A stretch of 64,000 nucleotides of DNA from Halomonas sp. 7T (GTDB lineage: Bacteria > Pseudomonadota > Gammaproteobacteria > Pseudomonadales > Halomonadaceae). The stretch covers positions 3,286,001 to 3,350,000 of the forward strand of contig NZ_CP087112.1 in NCBI RefSeq assembly GCF_025643255.1. Reading direction: 5' to 3'. Position numbers and translations under genes: made by a program. This document shows, piece by piece, positions 25,135 through 33,200 of the stretch; position 1 is the stretch's first letter; every line of letters begins with the position of its first letter. The notes beneath the pieces were generated by a model. The model did no database searches. It had not been told where the DNA came from and saw only the letters and a list, made by a program, of their open reading frames with translations.

Positions 25135-26435
25135 GCATCCCCTTGATTATAGGCGCATTTTTAGCCATGCTCGCGCTGATGCTGCTAAGCTTGCCAGTTG
25201 CTGTTTCCATTTTGTTTGTGGGGGTGCTGGGCGGCTATTTTATGTATGGCATGCCCCTTGTGGACATGATGGGCGGCGTCGTTTGGAGTAGTTTAAATAG
25301 CCCCTCCATGCTTGCGATACCCTTGTTTATGCTGCTTGGAGAGTTGTTACTGCGAGGTGGTATCGCGGACCGCATGTATGCCGCATTGGCCGTTTGGTTT
25401 AACAAACTTCCTGGCGGCTTACTGCATACCAACATTGCCACTTGCACACTTTTCTCGGCGACCTCTGGTTCATCCGTGGCGACCGCTGCCACCGTGGGCA
25501 CCATTGCACTTCCTGCGTTGCATCAATACCGCTACCCAATACGCCCTTCACTCGGCTCTTTAGCCGCTGGCGGCACGCTCGGCATTCTGATTCCCCCTAG
25601 CATTAACCTGCTGGTATATGGGCAATTGGCCAATACCTCAGTTAGCCAGCTGTTTGCGGCAGGTCTAGTCCCAGGGGTGACTCTGGCACTGCTGTTCTCC
25701 GTATACTTGTTTATTGCCCACGGCAAGGCAGGCAACGCATCACTGGTAGAAGTTGACGTTTCGCTACAAGAGAAACTCTCACTTTCCAAGCACCTTATTC
25801 CTCCGGTGGTCATTTTTGGCGTGGTGATGGGAAGTATCTATGGCGGCCTAGCGACCCCTACAGAGTCAGCCGCCATTGGTGTGGTCATCGCGTTAGGGTT
25901 TATCATTGGCGGCGGCAAAATGAGTATTGATCTACTCATTCACTGCTCTCTCCAAGCAGCTAAAACCTCGGGCATGGTGATCATCGTGCTGATGTGTGCG
26001 CTGCTACTTAATGTCACCATCTCGATGTTGGGCGTTACCCAAGCGCTGACTCAATGGGTTGCATCTTTTGGGCTTAGCGCTGTCGGCCTGTTGCTCGTAC
26101 TGCTGGTGTTCTACGTGATCCTTGGCACCTTTATGGATGCCATGTCGATGCTGGTGCTCACCGTACCCATTACCGTACCGATGGTGATGGCTGTGGGCAT
26201 TGACCCTATCTGGTTTGGCATTTTTATCGTCTTAATGTGCGAGATTGCTCTTATTACACCCCCCGTCGGCATGAACCTCTTTGTGGTTCAAGGCGTTCGT
26301 AAAGATGGCGGCAGCTTTAATGACGTTATCTGGGGATCAATGCCCTTTGTTGCCATTATGGCGCTGTTTACGCTCGCTATTATGATATGGCCCAGCATCG
26401 TCATGTGGCTTCCTGACCTACTGGCGGGGCGCTAA
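25131..26435 (+). CDS. TRAP transporter large permease (DctM), system 2
   Basis: A 434-residue large membrane subunit with about twelve helices. Family motifs visible are the SATSGSSVATAATVGT segment (about 105-120), the AAGGTLGILIPPSINLLVYG region and GLATPTESAAIGVVIAL. It overlaps dctQ by 4 bp and the racemase-family gene by 1 bp, so the four genes are almost certainly one transcript. Confidence 0.92.
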   Translation: MSIPLIIGAFLAMLALMLLSLPVAVSILFVGVLGGYFMYGMPLVDMMGGVVWSSLNSPSMLAIPLFMLLGELLLRGGIADRMYAALAVWFNKLPGGLLHTNIATCTLFSATSGSSVATAATVGTIALPALHQYRYPIRPSLGSLAAGGTLGILIPPSINLLVYGQLANTSVSQLFAAGLVPGVTLALLFSVYLFIAHGKAGNASLVEVDVSLQEKLSLSKHLIPPVVIFGVVMGSIYGGLATPTESAAIGVVIALGFIIGGGKMSIDLLIHCSLQAAKTSGMVIIVLMCALLLNVTISMLGVTQALTQWVASFGLSAVGLLLVLLVFYVILGTFMDAMSMLVLTVPITVPMVMAVGIDPIWFGIFIVLMCEIALITPPVGMNLFVVQGVRKDGGSFNDVIWGSMPFVAIMALFTLAIMIWPSIVMWLPDLLAGR

Positions 26436-27124
26436 TGAACACTCAAACAACCTCGCCAGAAAACACAGCGCGTATATTAATTATTAACCCCAATACGAAC
26501 GGCAATGTCACCCACAGTATCCGCCAACTAATCTCCAGCATCACCCCCGCGGGCACCATCACGAAAGTGACCAGCCCAGCTCACGGACCCTACGCTATCG
26601 AAAGCGAACAGCACAAAAAGGAGGCGACCCAGCACGTGCTGACATTGATTGAACAGCACAATACGGAGAGTTTTGATGGATACATCATGGCCTGCTTTGA
26701 TGATATTGCTATTTCAGAAGCACGAGCGATCACCCAAGCCCCAGTCATCAGTTTGGCAGAAGCGGGCATGCGTTCCGCAGCGGCCAGCGGGAATCTGTTT
26801 ACCGTAATCACGACGTTTGAAGAGGCCGTGCCCACCATTAAGAAGCTTAGCACCGCCTATGGGTTGAGCAAACGCTGCCATGTGGTTGCCACAGGCATTG
26901 GTGTTTCTGACACTGCCGCGCAAACTAAGCAAGCCGAAGCTCGGCTACACGAGGCGATTCAAGAGGCAATCCGACTAAAATCCACCGCCGTTGTATTGGG
27001 CTCAGGCGCATTTGCAGGGCGTGCAACGGCACTGCAAAAACGATACGGCATTAAAATTAGCGATGGTTTCGCTGAAGCGTTAGATTACACGCTTAACAAT
27101 CTACAACTCCAAAAGCGCGCCTAA
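26435..27124 (+). CDS. Asp/Glu/hydantoin racemase-family protein, atypical active site
   Basis: A 229-residue member of the aspartate/glutamate/hydantoin racemase superfamily, which includes racemases, decarboxylases and maleate isomerase. The N-terminal INPNTNGNVT (about 17-26) and the first catalytic-cysteine motif MACFDD (Cys87) are intact. The second motif, normally G-C in a VLGCAG context, reads VLGSGAF, so Ser190 replaces the second cysteine. A two-base racemase mechanism is thus doubtful, and a one-cysteine isomerase or lyase is possible. It is the last gene of the RpiR/TRAP operon and probably acts on the imported compound. Confidence 0.8.
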   Translation: MNTQTTSPENTARILIINPNTNGNVTHSIRQLISSITPAGTITKVTSPAHGPYAIESEQHKKEATQHVLTLIEQHNTESFDGYIMACFDDIAISEARAITQAPVISLAEAGMRSAAASGNLFTVITTFEEAVPTIKKLSTAYGLSKRCHVVATGIGVSDTAAQTKQAEARLHEAIQEAIRLKSTAVVLGSGAFAGRATALQKRYGIKISDGFAEALDYTLNNLQLQKRA

Positions 27125-27131
27125 TATTGGT

Positions 27132-27158
27132 TGCCCGCGACACTAGCGGGCATTCTTA
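27132..27158 (+). terminator. Probable terminator of the RpiR/TRAP/racemase operon
   Basis: A 7-bp stem (TGCCCGC with GCGGGCA) and a 7-nt loop, followed by TTCTT. The T-run is weak. It begins 8 bp after the racemase stop. Confidence 0.55.
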
Positions 27159-27358
27159 AGCACTCTATGCCAGGCAACTTCAAGGCAGGGCGTCTAATGT
27201 TAATACCCATACTCATTTCCAGCAGATTGAACTTCCTCCCTGTTCCAGCACGCGAGCAGTACCTATTGCATCCTCTAGCAAGAGTGGACAGCGATTTCTA
27301 TCTGACTTAGCCGCAGAAACTGAGTGCAACACCTGAGCATTCCGCTAAGGTGTTTCCC

Positions 27359-27499
27359 ATGTCATACATTGAACTTAGCCTTGAAGAACGTGCCAGTATA
27401 CAAGTGAGTCAAGCCCACAGGATGAGACTAAGGCATATCGCTCGACTCCTGGAGCGAGACGGATTTTTTCTTCGGCCTCATCACTTTCATCGGTATTAA
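27359..27499 (+). pseudogene. IS30-family transposase remnant (N-terminal fragment)
   Basis: A 46-codon frame begins MSYIELSLEERASIQVSQ and continues RLRHIARLLERDG. This matches the helix-turn-helix start of IS30-family transposases (MSYTELS.EER...L..IA..L.RS). Homology stops after about 35 residues, before the catalytic DDE domain, and the rest of the element is missing. A 7-bp inverted repeat (AACACCT 27328-27334, AGGTGTT 27348-27354) lies just before the ATG and may be part of a former end. The gap 27153-27542 holds nothing else I can support. It is a relic of past insertion or deletion. Confidence 0.65.
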
Positions 27500-27542
27500 G
27501 CCATATATAATAAATTAAATTAGGATTTTTTAGTTAATAAGC

Positions 27543-27920
27543 TTAGGGCAAGCTGTGCCCGATACATACATTCCTTTGTTGGTCTTCAAATACTGGTATG
27601 GCGTCAAGGTTATCAAAAGCACCTGTTAAGCAGTTGCCTGTTTTGCTATCAAATACTGCGCCATGGGCACTGCATAGTAAACGGTTTTTGTCTGATGAAA
27701 TGATACTGTTTGAGCGGTAGTTCAGCGGTAAATGCTGGTGGGGGCAGGCATTAACGTAGCAATAAATATCACCATCTATGCGCGTTACAATGACAGGGAA
27801 GGGTTCATCATTACTTATGATTTCTAAGCAGCGTGTAGTGCCTTCTTCTATATGGTTAGAAGGGCAAACAGTAGCCCCCGCTTGGGGGGCATTCGCATAG
27901 TTACGCCAAGCGTCGTACAC
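27543..27920 (-). CDS. Small Rieske [2Fe-2S] protein
   Basis: A 125-residue Rieske ferredoxin-like protein. The cluster ligands are visible: CPH in NACPHQHLPL (about 59-68) and CxxH in LLCSAHGAVFD (about 82-92). There is no signal peptide or membrane anchor, so it is cytoplasmic. It follows the hpd gene by 46 bp on the same strand and is probably co-transcribed. HPPD itself needs no electron donor, so the role may be electron supply to a ring-hydroxylating or repair reaction in aromatic metabolism. I do not recognise a specific family member. Confidence 0.85.
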   Translation of the reverse strand: MYDAWRNYANAPQAGATVCPSNHIEEGTTRCLEIISNDEPFPVIVTRIDGDIYCYVNACPHQHLPLNYRSNSIISSDKNRLLCSAHGAVFDSKTGNCLTGAFDNLDAIPVFEDQQRNVCIGHSLP

Positions 27921-27966
27921 AGTGGCTCCTTTTTGGCATCGCTAATATTGTTATTCAGCGTTACTG

Positions 27967-29073
27967 CTATTCAGCAGCACCTTGCAATACGCCTCGGTTG
28001 ATTTGATCCTCTTCGATGGATTCGAAGAGTGCTTTAAAATTGCCTTCTCCAAAACCGTCATCGCCTTTACGCTGAATAAACTCGAAGAAGATCGGGCCAA
28101 TCACCGTTTTTGAGAAAATTTGTAGCAAAATTCGGGTTTCGCCACCGCCCACCACGCCTTCGCCATCAATCAAAATGCCGCGGTTACGCAGTTTATCAAG
28201 AGGCTCCTGGTGGTCTTTGACGCGCTCAAGCGATTTTTCGTAATAAATGCTCGGCGGGCCAGGCATAAATTCAAGTCCCTCCGTCGCAATTAAGTCAGTG
28301 CCGGTATAGATATCGTCGGTTGCAATGGCGATATGCTGAATGCCTTCGCCATTATATTCGCGTAAGTACTCTTCAATTTGGCTGTGATCGTCGGCACTCT
28401 CGTTAATGGGAATACGGATTTTGCCATCGGGAGAGGTTAAAGCGCGGCTTGTTAGGCCAGTGACTTTACCAGTGATATCGAAGTAGCGTATTTCGCGGAA
28501 GTTAAAGGTGTCATGGTAAAACTTATACCATGTGTCCATATTGCCGCGAATAACGTTATGAGTGAGGTGGTCAAGATAGTAAAAGCCAAAGCCTTTAGGC
28601 TTAGGATCTTCCTCATCTAGCCACTCAAACTCATTTGAGTAACAGCTGCCTTTCTCACCATACGTATCAATAAAGTAAAGCAGCGAGCCGCCAATGCCAA
28701 TAACTGCCGGTGCATCAATGGATTTACTGCCGGTGAACTCTTCAGCCCCTAAATCAACGGCACGTTTCAGCGCATGCTGAGCATCAACAACACGCCAAGC
28801 CATGGCCGGTGCACAAGGGCCGTGCGCCTCAATAAACGCTGATGCATGGGAATCAGGCTCACTATTAAGCAGATAGTTAATATCACCCTGACGGTAAACG
28901 GTAATCGATTTGTCACGGTGTTTAGCGACAGGAACGAAACCCATTTGCCTAAATAGGCTGTCTAGTTTTTCGGGCTCTGGGTGGGCGAACTCAACAAATT
29001 CAAAGCCATCCGTACCCGCTGGGTTGGCATCGCTTATGGTGACTTTAGGGGCGTCATGAGGAAAAGGACCCAT
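27967..29073 (-). CDS. hpd: 4-hydroxyphenylpyruvate dioxygenase (HPPD)
   Basis: Non-heme iron enzyme converting 4-hydroxyphenylpyruvate to homogentisate, the committed step of tyrosine breakdown. The frame runs to 29136, but ATG 29073 follows AGGAGAAACAGCG and gives 368 residues, close to bacterial HPPD. Two vicinal-oxygen-chelate domains (about 20-150 and 162-335) are present. The iron ligands are His169 (DHLTHN), His247 (QHIAIATDD) and Glu331 (FFEFIQRKG). It is divergent from an Lrp-type regulator with two dyads between them. The homogentisate-cleaving genes lie 15 kb downstream in this window. Confidence 0.95.
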   Translation of the reverse strand: MGPFPHDAPKVTISDANPAGTDGFEFVEFAHPEPEKLDSLFRQMGFVPVAKHRDKSITVYRQGDINYLLNSEPDSHASAFIEAHGPCAPAMAWRVVDAQHALKRAVDLGAEEFTGSKSIDAPAVIGIGGSLLYFIDTYGEKGSCYSNEFEWLDEEDPKPKGFGFYYLDHLTHNVIRGNMDTWYKFYHDTFNFREIRYFDITGKVTGLTSRALTSPDGKIRIPINESADDHSQIEEYLREYNGEGIQHIAIATDDIYTGTDLIATEGLEFMPGPPSIYYEKSLERVKDHQEPLDKLRNRGILIDGEGVVGGGETRILLQIFSKTVIGPIFFEFIQRKGDDGFGEGNFKALFESIEEDQINRGVLQGAAE

Positions 29074-29131
29074 CGCTGTTTCTCCTATTATTGTCTTGTA
29101 GATTAACAAGCTCAGTATAGGGAAGAGACGG

Positions 29132-29187
29132 TGCAATTAGGTTGCAAACTCACTTAAGATGCCGCCAAATAGCGCACAACTTGTGCG
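29132..29187. promoter_or_regulatory. Two 15-bp dyads between hpd and the Lrp gene
   Basis: TGCAATTAGGTTGCA (29132-29146) has arms TGCAA/TTGCA. CGCACAACTTGTGCG (29173-29187) is a perfect odd palindrome just before the Lrp ribosome site. Both fit the 15-bp size of Lrp/AsnC sites, and the gap serves two divergent genes, so control of hpd and autoregulation by the adjacent Lrp protein is likely. Confidence 0.5.
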
Positions 29188-29202
29188 TAGCAGGAGGTTT
29201 TT

Positions 29203-29679
29203 GTGCACGGAATTTCTTTGGATCGTTACGATCTTGCAATTTTATCAGCGTTGCAAAAAAATTCAGCCCTTACCAACGCAGAACTGGGTGAGCGCGTCAG
29301 CCTTTCCTCTTCTCAATGTTCCCGACGCAAAGCGCGCTTAGAAGCTGAAGGGGTAATTAAGGGGTATTCGGCTAGGCTTGATGCCAACAGTCTTGGATTT
29401 GGCTTACGTGCGATCACTCGGGTTAATCTCAAAGCACATGGTGAAAGCATGGATGATGATTTTGTCGCGTTACTGACAAAGCATGCCATGGTGCGTGAGG
29501 CTTACTCTGTGTCGGGAGATGCAGACTATGTATTGCACGTTATTGCCAAAGATCTCACCGAGTTTTCAGACTTTATTCATCACCATTTATTGCCTCATCC
29601 TAATGTCACCCAGGTTCGTTCTGAAATCATACTGCGCAGTATGAAAGAGGAGCAGGGGCTGCCGGTGAGTGGTAGCTAG
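29203..29679 (+). CDS. Lrp/AsnC-family regulator beside hpd
   Basis: A 158-residue feast-famine regulator. It starts at GTG with a perfect AGGAGG ribosome site (29192-29197). The helix-turn-helix is at about 20-45 (NAELGERVSLSSSQCSRRKARLE), and the C-terminal RAM ligand-binding domain (about 65-150) has YSVSGDADYVLHVIAKDL. The divergent arrangement with hpd suggests it senses an aromatic amino acid or its keto acid and controls tyrosine catabolism; that is inferred from position. It precedes tyrR by 67 bp. Confidence 0.9.
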   Translation: MHGISLDRYDLAILSALQKNSALTNAELGERVSLSSSQCSRRKARLEAEGVIKGYSARLDANSLGFGLRAITRVNLKAHGESMDDDFVALLTKHAMVREAYSVSGDADYVLHVIAKDLTEFSDFIHHHLLPHPNVTQVRSEIILRSMKEEQGLPVSGS

Positions 29680-29746
29680 GTGCTTTCCGACATCGTCAAT
29701 TTTAGGCAAGCCTCTAAGTAACTGATTTTTACGCCGTGAGAGTTCT

Positions 29747-31309
29747 ATGCGTCTTAAATTTTACTGTCAGAATCGCATCGGTATTCTTCGCGATATAGTG
29801 GCCCAGTTTGCCGATTACCGAATTAATGTCGCCCGGGGCGAGGTTGGCGGGGAGCAGGGCAATACCATCTATTTACATGTCCCGAAGTTGCTTAATGCGC
29901 AGTTGAGTACGCTTAAGCCGGTGCTGGAAGCTATCCCTGGGGTGTTTGGCGTTAAGCGCGCGAGCTTGATGCCCAGCGAGCGCCGCCATTTGGAATTAGA
30001 TGCGCTACTGTCTTCGCTTTCTGATCCTGTTATGTCGATAGATATGCAGGGGCGGATTGTGGCGGCCAACCGCATCGCTGTGCAGGTATTGGGAGTGCGT
30101 GTTCAAGAAGTTCCAGGACTCTCGCTGGATCGTTACCTTGACGAAGTCGATCTTCCCGAGGTGATTCGCCGCAATAACTCACGCATCAATGGGCTACGGA
30201 TCAAGCTGAAAGGCGACACCTATCTTGCCGATATTGCGCCACTGCACACCGAAGACACCAAGGTAGATTCATTAGCCGGGGCGGTGGTGACGTTGCACCG
30301 TGCCGACCGTATTGGTGCACGGATTTATCAGGTACAACGCCAGGAACTGCGTGGCTTTGAAGCTATCTTTCAGTCGAGTTCGCGATTGGAAGAGGTGATC
30401 AACGAGGCGCGACGTATGGCACCGCTAGATGCACCGCTGCTGATTGTAGGGGAAACGGGCACTGGTAAAGAGCTGGTGGCTCGTGCCTGTCATTTAGCAA
30501 GCCCCCGCGGGCAAGCGCCGTTTGTGGTGCTTAACTGTGCCGGGCTTCCCGAATCAATGGCTGAGACAGAGCTTTTCGGTTATGCACCCGGTGCCTTTGA
30601 AGGCGCTCGGCTAGAAGGAAAGCTTGGCCTTCTGGAGCTTAATGAAGGTGGCACCGTCTTTCTGGATGAAGTCGGGGAAATGAGCCCGCGCCTGCAGACA
30701 AAATTGTTGCGTTTTCTTCAGGATGGCGGTTTTCGGCGTGTAGGTAGCGACGAAGAAACCTTTCTGGATGTCCGAGTGATCTGTGCCACGCAACAGAACC
30801 TGCCACAACTGTGCAACGAAGGGCTGTTTCGGCTGGACCTTTATCATCGGCTCAATGTGCTTTCGCTGCAGATGCCTCCGTTACGCGAGTGCTTGGACGG
30901 CATTGAAGAGTTAGCGGCCTATGTGCTTGATCGTGCAGCACGTCAGATAGGCTGCCCTTTGCCTGAGCTTTCGCCTGCGGCGTTGGAAAAAATCACCCGC
31001 TACGACTGGCCGGGAAATGTGCGTCAGTTGGAAAATGTACTGTTCCAAGCGGTGTCGCTATGTGAAGAGAAAGCCATTCAGCCGGTGCATTTGCGTCTAC
31101 CTCAAAGTGACGTATCGCCTGAGCTGGCGGGCATACCCCTAGAGGGAAGCTTGAGCGGCATGTTAGGAGCAGTAGAGAAAAATATCTTAAGTACGCTGTA
31201 TCAGCAGTACCCCTCCAGCCGTCAGCTAGGCAAGCGGTTGGGGGTTTCCCATACCACCATTGCCAATAAACTCAGGCGTTATGGCATTGGTGCTCAAGAC
31301 GACACCTGA
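29747..31309 (+). CDS. tyrR: TyrR, aromatic amino acid-responsive regulator
   Basis: A 520-residue TyrR/PhhR-type regulator: ACT domain (about 1-70), PAS domain (about 78-190), AAA+ domain (about 205-430; Walker A GETGTGKE at 235-242) and a C-terminal helix-turn-helix (about 480-512, RQLGKRLGVSHTTIANKLRR). The sigma-54 contact loop, normally GAFTGA, reads GAFEGA (282-287). TyrR proteins typically lack a functional loop and act on sigma-70 promoters, so this is expected. Two sequences matching the TyrR box lie upstream of the next gene, a candidate tyrosine symporter. Confidence 0.93.
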   Translation: MRLKFYCQNRIGILRDIVAQFADYRINVARGEVGGEQGNTIYLHVPKLLNAQLSTLKPVLEAIPGVFGVKRASLMPSERRHLELDALLSSLSDPVMSIDMQGRIVAANRIAVQVLGVRVQEVPGLSLDRYLDEVDLPEVIRRNNSRINGLRIKLKGDTYLADIAPLHTEDTKVDSLAGAVVTLHRADRIGARIYQVQRQELRGFEAIFQSSSRLEEVINEARRMAPLDAPLLIVGETGTGKELVARACHLASPRGQAPFVVLNCAGLPESMAETELFGYAPGAFEGARLEGKLGLLELNEGGTVFLDEVGEMSPRLQTKLLRFLQDGGFRRVGSDEETFLDVRVICATQQNLPQLCNEGLFRLDLYHRLNVLSLQMPPLRECLDGIEELAAYVLDRAARQIGCPLPELSPAALEKITRYDWPGNVRQLENVLFQAVSLCEEKAIQPVHLRLPQSDVSPELAGIPLEGSLSGMLGAVEKNILSTLYQQYPSSRQLGKRLGVSHTTIANKLRRYGIGAQDDT

Positions 31310-31371
31310 GGCGGTACTTGAAACAACGCATAAGAAAATTTTTAACAATTCCTTTTGGCAGGAAAATTAGC

Positions 31372-31389
31372 TGTCACGATTTATTTACA
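31372..31389. promoter_or_regulatory. TyrR box 1 upstream of the symporter gene
   Basis: TGTCAC-N6-TTTACA fits the TyrR consensus TGTAAA-N6-TTTACA with a perfect right half and two changes in the left. It lies 72 bp (about seven helical turns) upstream of the second box. The gap 31310-31676 contains no gene that I can support. Confidence 0.55.
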
Positions 31390-31443
31390 GATCGTCAGGA
31401 AAGTACCACCACGGGACCCTATTCTTCGGCATTTTCTTCTAGC

Positions 31444-31461
31444 TGTAACGTTTGGTTTACA
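31444..31461. promoter_or_regulatory. TyrR box 2 upstream of the symporter gene
   Basis: TGTAAC-N6-TTTACA differs from the TyrR consensus at one position. It lies 216 bp before the symporter start and directly downstream of tyrR itself. Two boxes in phase suggest cooperative binding of TyrR hexamers or dimers when tyrosine or phenylalanine is present. Confidence 0.7.
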
Positions 31462-31676
31462 GTTAAGCCCTGCTTACGTGAGTAGCGCCTCACTTAATTT
31501 GATTTCACCCCATTCCTGCTCTCTGGCTATGCCCATAGACTCTTTATTGATAGCTCTTTATGACTAATTGACCGCAGTTGGTTGGCTTTTATAGGCCGCT
31601 AGTCGCTCTTAAGTAGCTGTTTTAGCTGTCCATAATTAATAGCCTAAAAACAATATAAATTGATAAGGTTTCCCCA

Positions 31677-33137
31677 ATGACAACGACAAATACGCCTCCC
31701 AAAACGCTGTGGCTGGGCCGCTGGGGGTTTGTACTCGCAGCCACTGGTTCTGCCGTGGGCCTGGGTAATATCTGGAAGTTTCCTTACATCACCGGCGAGT
31801 TTGGCGGTGGCGCTTTTGTGCTGGTCTATCTGGCCTGCATATTGGCGGTAGGTGTGCCTATCATGATGGCTGAAATTAGTTTTGGCCGCCGTGGCAGGGG
31901 CAGCCCGATTGATGCTATCCGCCGAGTGGTACACGAGTCGGGACGTGGCAGTTTCTGGTCAATCTTCGGTTGGATGGCCATGCTGTGTGGTTTCATGATT
32001 CTGTCGTTCTACGTTGTTGTTGCTGGCTGGTCATTTTCCTATCTATGGAAAATGCTAAGCGGCGGACTGGCGGGCAACAGCGTCGATGACATGGCGGCAA
32101 TTTTCGCCGCTAATAATGCCAACCCTTTCACGCTAGGCGCTTGGAGTACGCTGGTGACGGTGTTGACCATGCTCATCGTGGGCAAGGGCGTACAAGCAGG
32201 CATTGAAAAGAGTGTCAGCTGGATGATGCCGGGCATGGTTATCATGCTGGGCATACTGATTGGCTACGGTGCTTTCTCTGGTGGCTTTGCTGATGCTTGG
32301 TCGTTTCTGTTTTCTTTCAATACTGAAGGGCTAAGCAGTGAAGGACTCTTAGCGGCGCTGGGTCATGCCTTCTTTACCTTGTCGCTGGCCTCCGGTGCGA
32401 TACTGACGTACGGCTCTTACCTGCCAGAAGGTCACTCTATTGCGCGCACGACGTTCAGTGTGGCCATTGCTGATACCGTTGTCGCGCTGATGGCTGGCTT
32501 GGCTATCTTCCCGATTATTTTCGCTAACGGAATGAATCCCGGCCAAGGGCCAGGGTTGATCTTTATGAGCTTGCCCTTGGCTTTCCAGGCAATGCCGTTT
32601 GGTACGCTGTTTGGTGTGTTGTTCTTTGTAATGCTGTCGATGGCTGCGCTTACGTCGTCAATTTCGATGATCGAAGCGACCGTGGCTTGGCTCGTTGCAA
32701 GCAAAGGGATGACGCGTAAACGGGCATCCTGGGGTGTGGGCATTGTGCTCTGGCTGGTGAGCACCTTGGCAATGCTGTCGTTCAATATGGGTGCGGATTG
32801 GACGGTGGCAGGCCGTAACTTCTTCGACTGGTTGGATTACCTGACCTCTCGCTGGATGATGCCGCTAGGCGGTTTGGGTATGGCGCTGATGGCAGGCTTC
32901 CTGCTGCGCAATGAAATTTTCAGGCAAGAGCTTGGCCTTACCCGCACTCAGCATATGCTGTGGCTGTTTATGGTGCGTTATGTCAGTCCGTTAGGCATCG
33001 TGCTAATTTTCATTGATGCGCTGGGCCTCGCGACCCTCCAGGTCGGTACTCAGTGGCCATGGTTGTTGGCACTGCTAGTGCTAATTACTGTGGTGGGAGA
33101 ACTGGCTAGCCCACGACTGCGTCACCAAGCTTCCTGA
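31677..33137 (+). CDS. Sodium-coupled neurotransmitter:sodium symporter-family transporter
   Basis: LeuT-fold (SNF/NSS family) symporter of 486 residues with about twelve membrane segments. The N-terminal sodium and substrate site is conserved: WGFVLAATGSAVGLGNIWKFP (about 17-37, GNIWKFP motif). The helix-6 region VTFSVAIADTVVALMAG-like segment and the TLSLASGAILTYGSYL region (about 235-250) are also typical. Bacterial relatives carry tyrosine, tryptophan or other hydrophobic amino acids. Two TyrR boxes upstream point to tyrosine or phenylalanine as substrate (inference). Confidence 0.88.
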   Translation: MTTTNTPPKTLWLGRWGFVLAATGSAVGLGNIWKFPYITGEFGGGAFVLVYLACILAVGVPIMMAEISFGRRGRGSPIDAIRRVVHESGRGSFWSIFGWMAMLCGFMILSFYVVVAGWSFSYLWKMLSGGLAGNSVDDMAAIFAANNANPFTLGAWSTLVTVLTMLIVGKGVQAGIEKSVSWMMPGMVIMLGILIGYGAFSGGFADAWSFLFSFNTEGLSSEGLLAALGHAFFTLSLASGAILTYGSYLPEGHSIARTTFSVAIADTVVALMAGLAIFPIIFANGMNPGQGPGLIFMSLPLAFQAMPFGTLFGVLFFVMLSMAALTSSISMIEATVAWLVASKGMTRKRASWGVGIVLWLVSTLAMLSFNMGADWTVAGRNFFDWLDYLTSRWMMPLGGLGMALMAGFLLRNEIFRQELGLTRTQHMLWLFMVRYVSPLGIVLIFIDALGLATLQVGTQWPWLLALLVLITVVGELASPRLRHQAS

Positions 33138-33161
33138 AACCATTGCTGAAAAGGCTAAGGT

Positions 33162-33197
33162 AAAAAAAGCGCTCTCATCAGCCGATGGGAGCGCTTT
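33162..33197 (-). terminator. Terminator between convergent genes
   Basis: A 14-bp stem (33166-33179 with 33184-33197, one G-T pair) and a 4-nt loop. On the minus strand it is followed by seven Ts, so it best serves the DUF6455 gene ending at 33201. It probably also stops the symporter transcript. Confidence 0.85.
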
Positions 33198-33200
33198 GCG

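Noticed and set aside
21720..27542. An integrated element with attL/attR at tRNA-Arg
   Set aside because: No integrase gene and no second copy of the tRNA 3' end are visible, so only a possible old, eroded segment is reported as a finding.
30449..30607. TyrR as a classical sigma-54 activator
   Set aside because: The AAA+ domain is present but the contact loop is GAFEGA, and TyrR-family members generally act on sigma-70 promoters.
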